DNA of 7,866 nucleotides from Acidimicrobiia bacterium (GTDB lineage Bacteria; Actinomycetota; Acidimicrobiia; Spongiisociales; UBA5794), in contig JAUVPA010000079.1 of the NCBI GenBank assembly GCA_030598905.1, forward strand, positions 1-7,866, written 5' to 3'. The position numbers were made by a program, and so were the translations under genes. Shown one piece after another: positions 1-4,643 of this stretch. The notes under the pieces are model-generated. The model searched no databases, was not told the origin of the DNA, and saw nothing but the letters and a program-made list of their open reading frames with translations. Positions within the stretch are counted from its first letter, which is position 1; every line of letters starts with the position of its first letter.

Positions 1-437
1 GGCCACACGAGATAGAACTGTTCCTCGACTGCCAGGGACCAGAGATGGCGGAGTAGAGGCGGCCGAGCAAAGGCCTCGAAGTAGGACTCGCCGCGGAAGA
101 TGAGGAACCAGTTCGTAATGTAGGCCATGGCTGCCGTCGCATCGGCGGCGAGCCGGTAGACGGCATCGCGGGCGAAGAACATCGCAAATGTCGATGTCAC
201 CACGAGAACGGTGATCAGTGCGGGAAGCAGCCGGCGCAAACGCCTCGCCCAAAACGCAGTCAGGTTGACGTTTCCGTTGCGTTGCCATTCGAGTAGCAAG
301 AGCGACGTGATCAAATATCCGGAGATGACGAAGAACACATCGACACCGAGGAATCCACCCGGGATCCACGGGATGGCGGCGTGGTACAACAGCACCGCCA
401 TGACGGCGATCGCACGCAGCCCATCGAGGCCCGGCAT
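1..437 (-). CDS. Acyltransferase-3 (OafA/YrhL-like) membrane protein, N-terminal part
   Basis: This gene reads leftwards and is cut by the window edge, leaving about 145 codons of a family usually 350-700 residues long. The translation opens MPGLDGLRAIAVMAVLLYHA, the family N-terminal signature, with conserved Arg8 and His19. It continues with FLGVDVFFVISGYLIT, then FWARRLRRLLPAL, then HLWSLAVEEQFYLVW at the edge. Hydrophobic stretches near residues 9-25, 30-48 and 73-90 look like membrane helices. Family members move acyl groups onto sugars or cell-envelope polymers at the inner membrane; the substrate here cannot be told. The start is uncertain. The frame stays open upstream, and the residues just before this ATG (ERLPY) resemble the family pattern, so a TTG at 446 or 494 is possible. 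The gene is divergent from trpS and probably functionally unrelated to it. Confidence 0.93.
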   Translation of the reverse strand, partial: MPGLDGLRAIAVMAVLLYHAAIPWIPGGFLGVDVFFVISGYLITSLLLLEWQRNGNVNLTAFWARRLRRLLPALITVLVVTSTFAMFFARDAVYRLAADATAAMAYITNWFLIFRGESYFEAFARPPLLRHLWSLAVEEQFYLVW

Positions 438-447
438 GTAAGGCAAG

Positions 448-466
448 CGCTCCGGCGGTCGGAGCG
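448..466 (-). promoter_or_regulatory. Hairpin covering the candidate ribosome binding site of the acyltransferase
   Basis: A perfect 7-base-pair stem (448-454 with 460-466) closes a 5-base loop. Read on the minus strand, its 3' arm contains GGAG, the only Shine-Dalgarno-like sequence before the ATG at 437, about 12 bases from it. If translation starts at 437, the hairpin could reduce ribosome access. If the true start lies upstream, it is simply coding sequence. The fold is seen in the sequence; the role is inferred. Confidence 0.3.
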
Positions 467-561
467 TGATGGGGCGGTTTTCCCGTTCCAGCAAGAGACC
501 CAGCTCGTTTCGTGCAATCGGGTTTGTGAATGTTAGGGACGCGGAGTGCGTTGGATTGGTG

Positions 562-590
562 TTGCTCAACGTGCCGGCCGTGGGTACGCT
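562..590 (+). promoter_or_regulatory. Candidate promoter for trpS
   Basis: TTGCTC (562-567) and TACGCT (585-590) are separated by exactly 17 bases and resemble -35 and -10 boxes of the main vegetative sigma factor. The -35 is weak (TTG only), while the -10 fits the TAnnnT pattern common in actinobacteria. Transcription would start near 597, giving a leader of about 125-145 bases that includes the hairpin at 663-689. The rest of the 438-741 gap shows no convincing gene. Confidence 0.33.
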
Positions 591-662
591 CCGACGCCGT
601 GATGACGATAGATCGCACGCGGTGGCTCGGGACCTGAGGATCCCGCGCAGTTGTTCAATCGC

Positions 663-695
663 GACGCCGGGGTCGAGAACCCCGGCGTTTGTTGT
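663..695 (+). terminator. Terminator-like hairpin in the trpS leader (possible attenuator)
   Basis: Positions 664-672 pair perfectly with 680-688 (9 base pairs, very GC-rich). T673-A679 can add a tenth pair, leaving a loop of 5 bases. The 3' arm runs straight into TTTGTTGT on the plus strand, as in a factor-independent terminator. No T-rich run follows on the minus strand, so the signal points towards trpS. Because the upstream gene is divergent, no plus-strand gene needs ending here. A leader attenuator for trpS is therefore a reasonable inference. I could not find a convincing competing antiterminator or T-box sequence. Confidence 0.5.
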
Positions 696-741
696 ATCAG
701 GATCGGAGTGACGGAGTCATGTGTCGACGAGAGGACAAACG

Positions 742-1734
742 GTGACAGAAGAGCGCAAGACGGTGTTCTCCGGAGTGCAGCCAACGGGGACCATGCACCT
801 CGGCGGTTATCTCGGCGCGTTTCGCAATTGGGTCGCCCTCCAGGACGAATACGACACCGTCTATTGCATCGTCGACCTTCACGCGATGACTAATCCCACA
901 GATCCGGAGGAGTTCACGACGACCCGGCTGGAGACGGCGAAGGTTCTGCTGGCCCTCGGTATCGATCCGCAGCGTTCCCTGCTCTACATGCAGTCCCAGG
1001 TACCCCAGCACGCTGAGCTGGCCTGGATCTTGGGAACGTTGACGCCGACGGGAGTCCTCAACCGCATGACGCAGTACAAGGACAAGGTGGCGCGAGGCAT
1101 TCCGGCCAACGTGGGTTTGTACACCTATCCGGTCTTGATGGCTGCCGACATTCTTCTCTATCACGCCCAACTGGTGCCCGTTGGGGAGGATCAGAAGCAA
1201 CACCTCGAGATGACGCGTGATCTGGCGGAACGTTTCAACAATCGGTACGGGGATGTCTTTCCGATCCCGGACCCGCTGATCCCGAAGACCACGGCCCGGG
1301 TGATGTCATTGACCGAGCCCACCGCAAAGATGTCCAGTTCCGACGAGAACCCCAAGAGCCGGATCAACATCCTCGATTCGCCCGACGAGATCCGTACCAA
1401 GGTCCGGTCGGCCGTCACCGACTCGGAGCCAACCGTTCGGTACGACCTGGAAGCGAAACCCGGCGTGTCGAATCTGCTCGACATCATGAGCGGGTGTACC
1501 GGCCGATCGGTGGACGAGATCGCAACCGAGTACGAGTCGCGCGGATACGGGACCTTCAAAGACGCGGTGGCCGAGGCGATCGCCACCGAGCTCGCTCCGT
1601 TCCGGAGTCGCTACCGCGATCTCGACAATACGGAGGTGGCGCGTGTCCTCCTGAAGGGTGCCCTCGACGCGCGGCAGAAGGCCGAGCTGTATCAGGATCA
1701 GGCGCGGAGGGCTGTCGGTCTCGGGAAGCTGTGA
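742..1734 (+). CDS. trpS: Tryptophanyl-tRNA synthetase
   Basis: This cytoplasmic class I aminoacyl-tRNA synthetase joins tryptophan to tRNA-Trp using ATP. The N-terminus reads TVFSGVQPTGTMHLGGYLGA and contains the HIGH-equivalent motif around His19. The segment ADILLYHAQLVPVGEDQKQH belongs to the conserved active-site region, and KMSSS starting at residue 196 is the KMSKS loop. With the GTG start at 742 the protein has 330 residues, the usual bacterial length, and a ribosome binding site (GAGAGGA, 729-735) sits 6 bases upstream. A second in-frame GTG at 721 would add 7 residues, but its GGAG is only 4 bases away, so 742 is preferred. The gene appears intact, ends in TGA and is followed by a 78-base gap before guaB3. 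Expression may be controlled by the leader hairpin just upstream. Confidence 0.97.
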   Translation: MTEERKTVFSGVQPTGTMHLGGYLGAFRNWVALQDEYDTVYCIVDLHAMTNPTDPEEFTTTRLETAKVLLALGIDPQRSLLYMQSQVPQHAELAWILGTLTPTGVLNRMTQYKDKVARGIPANVGLYTYPVLMAADILLYHAQLVPVGEDQKQHLEMTRDLAERFNNRYGDVFPIPDPLIPKTTARVMSLTEPTAKMSSSDENPKSRINILDSPDEIRTKVRSAVTDSEPTVRYDLEAKPGVSNLLDIMSGCTGRSVDEIATEYESRGYGTFKDAVAEAIATELAPFRSRYRDLDNTEVARVLLKGALDARQKAELYQDQARRAVGLGKL

Positions 1735-1771
1735 CGCGAAAACGTACAGCCGGGCGGGTCCGGCATGTCGG

Positions 1772-1777
1772 TACCAT
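1772..1777 (+). promoter_or_regulatory. Candidate -10 element for guaB3-guaA
   Basis: TACCAT lies within TGTCGGTAC (1766-1774), a string also found just before pcrA (7100-7108), where the -10-like hexamer is TACACT. It is 35 bases before the guaB3 start. No good -35 box is visible. It is proposed only because of this shared context, and transcription from trpS could also continue into guaB3. Confidence 0.22.
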
Positions 1778-1802
1778 CGCCACACCAGTGCCGGCACACC
1801 TT

Positions 1803-1808
1803 GGAGGA
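1803..1808 (+). promoter_or_regulatory. Ribosome binding site that fixes the guaB3 start
   Basis: GGAGGA is followed 4 bases later by the GTG at 1813. This strong Shine-Dalgarno sequence, together with the family N-terminus starting exactly there, rules against the longer reading from the ATG at 1765. Confidence 0.8.
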
Positions 1809-1812
1809 ATTC

Positions 1813-2970
1813 GTGGAGATCGAGATCGGCATCGCCAAGTCCGGTCGACGCGCCTGGGGATTCGATGACATAGCCATCGTCCCGAGCCGTCGGACGCGTG
1901 ATCCTGAGGACGTGGATCTCACCTGGGAGATGGACGCCTACTCGTTCGAGCTACCTCTGATGGCATCGGGAATGGACTCTGCAGTGAGCCCGAGCACGGC
2001 GATCGAGCTCGGCCACCTCGGCGGTGTCGGAGTGCTCAACCTCGAAGGTTTGTGGACACGCTACCTCGACCCAATGCCGATCTACGAGGAGATTGCGTCG
2101 CTGCCGAAAGAGAAGGCGACTCGGCGGATGCAGGACCTCTATGCCGAGCCGATCAAGGCCGAGCTGGTGGGAAAACGCGTCCAGGAAATCAAGGACGGTG
2201 GAGTTGTCGCCGCAGCGAGTCTGACACCCCAGCGTGTCTTGTCGTACATCGGTCCCGCAAAGGACGCCGGACTGGACATCCTCGTGATCCAGGGCACGGT
2301 GGTTTCTGCGGAGCACGTCTCGAGCCGTGAAGAGCCGCTCGATCTGTTCCAGTTCATTCGGGACGTCGAGATGCCGGTCATCGTCGGTGGATGCGCCTCT
2401 TACAGCGGCGCCCTCCACCTGATGCGGACGGGTGCCGTCGGCGTTTTGGTCGGCGTTGGGCCCGGGGCGGCATGCACGACGAGGGGAGTCCTCGGGTTGG
2501 GCGTTCCGCAGGCCACTGCGATTGCTGATGCCGCCGGCGCCCGGATCCGGTACTTGGAGGAGACCGGCCGATATGTGCACGTGATCGCCGATGGGGGCAT
2601 GCGCACAGGAGGAGACGTTGCCAAGGCCATCGCTTGTGGGGCGGATTCGGTCATGCTCGGCTCACCCATCGCCGCCGCGCAGGAGGCTCCCGGTCTCGGC
2701 TATCACTGGGGCATGGCGACCTTCCACCCGACGCTTCCTCGTGGGTCGCGAGTCGAGGTCAGCACGCTCGGTTCCCTGCGTGAGATACTCCTCGGCCCGG
2801 CACACGAGAACGACGGCAGGCGCAACCTGTTCGGTGCATTGCGCACGTCGATGGCGACGACCGGCTACGCATCGGTCAAAGAGTTCCAGAAGGCCGAGGT
2901 CATGGTGGCACCAGCCATGCAGTCCGAAGGCAAGCAGCTGCAGCGGTCACAACACGTGGGGATGGGCTGA
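1813..2970 (+). CDS. guaB3: GuaB3 family IMP dehydrogenase-related protein
   Basis: The protein has 385 residues from the GTG at 1813, which follows a strong ribosome binding site. It opens with the family N-terminus (MEIEIGIAKSGRRAWGFDD), followed by IAIVPSRRTRDPEDVDLTW. It consists of one IMP dehydrogenase-type barrel with no CBS pair, as expected for GuaB3, compared with about 490 residues for GuaB. The catalytic-loop sequence GPGAACTTRG carries the nucleophile-like Cys221. DGGMRTGGDVAKAIACGADS is the phosphate-binding region. IMP dehydrogenase oxidises IMP to XMP with NAD. Some GuaB3 proteins have been reported to have this activity, but for actinobacterial ones the role is less certain. 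It ends 8 bases before guaA, the next enzyme of GMP synthesis, so the two are probably co-transcribed and translationally coupled. A canonical guaB is not in this window. Confidence 0.93.
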   Translation: MEIEIGIAKSGRRAWGFDDIAIVPSRRTRDPEDVDLTWEMDAYSFELPLMASGMDSAVSPSTAIELGHLGGVGVLNLEGLWTRYLDPMPIYEEIASLPKEKATRRMQDLYAEPIKAELVGKRVQEIKDGGVVAAASLTPQRVLSYIGPAKDAGLDILVIQGTVVSAEHVSSREEPLDLFQFIRDVEMPVIVGGCASYSGALHLMRTGAVGVLVGVGPGAACTTRGVLGLGVPQATAIADAAGARIRYLEETGRYVHVIADGGMRTGGDVAKAIACGADSVMLGSPIAAAQEAPGLGYHWGMATFHPTLPRGSRVEVSTLGSLREILLGPAHENDGRRNLFGALRTSMATTGYASVKEFQKAEVMVAPAMQSEGKQLQRSQHVGMG

Positions 2971-2978
2971 CGGCGTCC

Positions 2979-4547
2979 GTGGCGGTTCACAGGTCGTCGG
3001 GTCATGCGTCGGGTGGCGACTTCGACCGCGTGTTGGTTGTCGACCTCGGTGCCCAATATGCCCAGCTCATTGCGCGGCGTATCCGCGAAGCGCACGTGTA
3101 CTCGGAGATCGTGCCCCGCGACGTCACTGCAGCCGAGGTGAAGGCGATGGATCCGGTAGGGATCGTTCTTTCCGGGGGTCCGGCATCGGTGTACGCAGAC
3201 GATGCCTATCACATCGACGAGGCGGTGCTGGAGCTCGGGATACCGATTTTCGGGATTTGTTATGGCCATCAGGTCATCGCCGAGTCCCTCGGCGGCGTCG
3301 TAGTCAACAACGACGTCGGAGAGTACGGTCCCGCCCGGCTGACGAAGACGGCGGATAGCCGGCTCTTCGAAGGGCTGCCGGTCGAGCAGCAGGTGTGGAT
3401 GAGCCATCGCGACGCCGTCACCGATCCGCCGCCCGGATTCTCGATCGCGGCCTCAACCCCTGACTCGCCCGTCGCTGCGATGGAGGATGTACAGCGATCG
3501 CTCTACGGGGTTCAGTTCCACCCAGAGGTCGTACATACCGAGCGCGGCCAGGACATCCTGAAGCGCTTTCTCTTCGAAGTCTGTGGCGCCCGTCCAACAT
3601 GGACCCACGTCGGAATCATCGAAGAGGCCGTTGCCTCGGTGCGGGCTTCCATCGGAGACGGCACTGTGATCTGCGGCTTGTCGGGAGGCGTTGACTCCTC
3701 CGTCGCTGCCGCACTCGTTCACAAGGCTGTGGGCGATCAACTCGTCTGCGTATTCGTCGACCACGGGCTGCTGCGCCAGGGTGAGGCCGAACAAGTCGAA
3801 GAAACGTTCCAGCGCTCGTTCCCGGTGAACCTCATCCACGTCAAGGCCGAGGATCGGTTCTTGGAGGCGCTTGCAGGCGTCAAAGATCCGGAGCAGAAAC
3901 GCAAGATCATCGGCGAAACCTTCATCCGAATCTTCGAATAGGTCGCTGGCAAACTGTCCGGGGCGCGTTTTCTCGTTCAGGGGACGCTGTATCCGGACGT
4001 TATCGAGTCGGGTACAAAGGACGCGGCGAAGATCAAGAGCCATCACAACGTCGGCGGCCTTCCGGACGATATGTCGCTCGAGCTGATCGAGCCACTTCGC
4101 GACCTGTTCAAAGATGAGGTGCGAGCCGTCGGTGAGGAACTCGGACTGCCCGAGGAGATCGTCTGGCGACAGCCGTTTCCCGGACCGGGCCTTGCCGTTC
4201 GCATCATCGGAGAGGTCACCGTGGAGCGCCTCGACCTTCTGCGCAGGGCGGACGCGATCATCCTCGAGGAGGTGCACCGCGCCGGGCTGTACGGTGAGTT
4301 GTGGCAGACCTTCGGTGTGCTTCCAGCGATCCGAACCGTGGGAGTCCAGGGCGATGGCCGCACCTACGCCTACCCGCTCATCGTCAGGGCTGTCACCTCG
4401 GAGGACGCGATGACTGCAGATTGGGCGCGGCTGCCATACGAGCTGCTCGCTGTGATCTCTTCGCGGGTCATCAATGAGGTTCCCGGGATCAACCGTGTCG
4501 CCTACGACGTGACCTCGAAACCCCCGGGGACCATCGAATGGGAATAG
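2979..4547 (+). CDS. guaA: GMP synthase (glutamine-hydrolysing), interrupted by an in-frame TAG at codon 321
   Basis: GuaA converts XMP to GMP with ATP and glutamine. The reading frame is one unbroken GuaA of 523 codons except for TAG at 3939-3941. The glutaminase domain comes first: Cys94 in GICYGHQ, with His181 and Glu183 in QFHPEVV, completes the triad. The ATP-pyrophosphatase domain follows, with the P-loop SGGVDS at residues 235-240. FIRIFE then meets the stop, and the same frame resumes with LVQGTLYPDVIESG, SHHNVGGLP and QPFPGPGLAVRIIGEVT, ending in the family C-terminus KPPGTIEWE and a second TAG. Length and motif spacing match the E. coli enzyme (525 residues), so no bases appear inserted or lost. 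If the stop is real, the product is a 320-residue fragment lacking the rest of the ATPase domain and the dimerisation domain. The GTG start follows guaB3 by 8 bases and has only a weak ribosome binding site. Confidence 0.9.
3939..3941 (+). other. In-frame amber codon inside guaA
   Basis: The TAG follows the codons for FIRIFE. Homologues continue here with another residue, often acidic, so a single G-to-T change from GAG would explain it. That original codon is inferred. No ATG, GTG or TTG in frame follows until 4071. The natural end of the gene (4545-4547) is also a TAG preceded by GAA. Confidence 0.95.
4071..4547 (+). CDS. C-terminal GuaA fragment, if translated separately
   Basis: The ATG at 4071 is the first possible in-frame start after the internal TAG. 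From it, 158 residues cover the end of the ATPase domain and the dimerisation domain through to the normal C-terminus. There is no ribosome binding site of note, and the 129 bases between the stop and this ATG encode conserved GuaA residues. Independent initiation therefore looks accidental rather than designed. The break also does not fall at the glutaminase/ATPase boundary where natural two-subunit GMP synthases are split. It is listed so that the fragment is not lost; the full-length reading above is preferred. Confidence 0.3.
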   Translation: MSLELIEPLRDLFKDEVRAVGEELGLPEEIVWRQPFPGPGLAVRIIGEVTVERLDLLRRADAIILEEVHRAGLYGELWQTFGVLPAIRTVGVQGDGRTYAYPLIVRAVTSEDAMTADWARLPYELLAVISSRVINEVPGINRVAYDVTSKPPGTIEWE

Positions 4548-4559
4548 GGCCGATCCTCG

Positions 4560-4594
4560 CTTAACGCTTACGGCTCAAGGGTTACGGCTCTACG
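4560..4594 (+). repeat. Five tandem degenerate 7-base repeats upstream of the CheA-like gene
   Basis: Units begin at 4560, 4567, 4574, 4581 and 4588 and follow the pattern C-T-[T/C]-A-[A/C]-[C/G]-G. Unit 4 differs at position 1 and unit 5 at position 4. An exact 9-base direct repeat, TTACGGCTC, recurs 14 bases apart (4568 and 4582). The array lies between the guaA stop and the kinase start, and unit 3 contains the proposed -35 box. It may be a set of regulator sites, but no known regulator is recognised. Confidence 0.5.
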
Positions 4595-4601
4595 CCGATA
4601 T
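4575..4601 (+). promoter_or_regulatory. Candidate sigma-28 (FliA/SigD/WhiG-type) promoter for the CheA-like gene
   Basis: TCAA (4575-4578), 15 bases, then GCCGATAT (4594-4601) fits the motility sigma factor consensus TAAA-N15-GCCGATAT/A at 3 of 4 and 8 of 8 positions (Bacillus SigD form). Transcription would begin near 4608, about 36 bases before the kinase start. The same -10 octamer also occurs by chance inside guaB3 (2567-2574) without the -35, so the octamer alone is weak evidence. Position, spacing and the chemotaxis-type gene downstream strengthen the case. Confidence 0.45.
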
Positions 4602-4631
4602 CAAATCCATGAGGGCACCTCACAGGCGTCT

Positions 4632-4635
4632 GGAG
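4632..4635 (+). promoter_or_regulatory. Ribosome binding site of the CheA-like gene
   Basis: GGAG lies 8 bases before the GTG at 4644 and 14 bases before the ATG at 4650. The spacing favours the GTG start. Confidence 0.6.
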
Positions 4636-4643
4636 CGGCCCTG

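Noticed and set aside
597..660. T-box riboswitch upstream of trpS
   Set aside because: The stretch GGTGGCTCGGGACC loosely recalls a T-box core, but the conserved T-box sequence, specifier loop and antiterminator cannot be recognised.
466..711. Small plus-strand open frame (81 codons) in the divergent gap
   Set aside because: Its translation is low-complexity and Arg/Ser-rich, its start has GGAG only one base away, and it runs through the trpS promoter candidate and the terminator-like hairpin. It looks like chance in GC-rich DNA.
719..745. Eight-codon frame (ATG at 719, TGA overlapping the trpS GTG at 742) as a leader peptide
   Set aside because: It has no tryptophan codons, its GGAG is only two bases away, and nothing else supports translation. 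An accidental overlap is more likely.
2591..3358. Plus-strand 255-codon frame spanning the guaB3-guaA junction
   Set aside because: It overlaps two clear genes in another frame and its product is Arg/Ser-rich with no recognisable motif.
2979..4547. Natural two-subunit GMP synthase
   Set aside because: Split enzymes are divided between the glutaminase and ATPase domains. Here the stop lies within the ATPase domain and the second piece has no start near the break.
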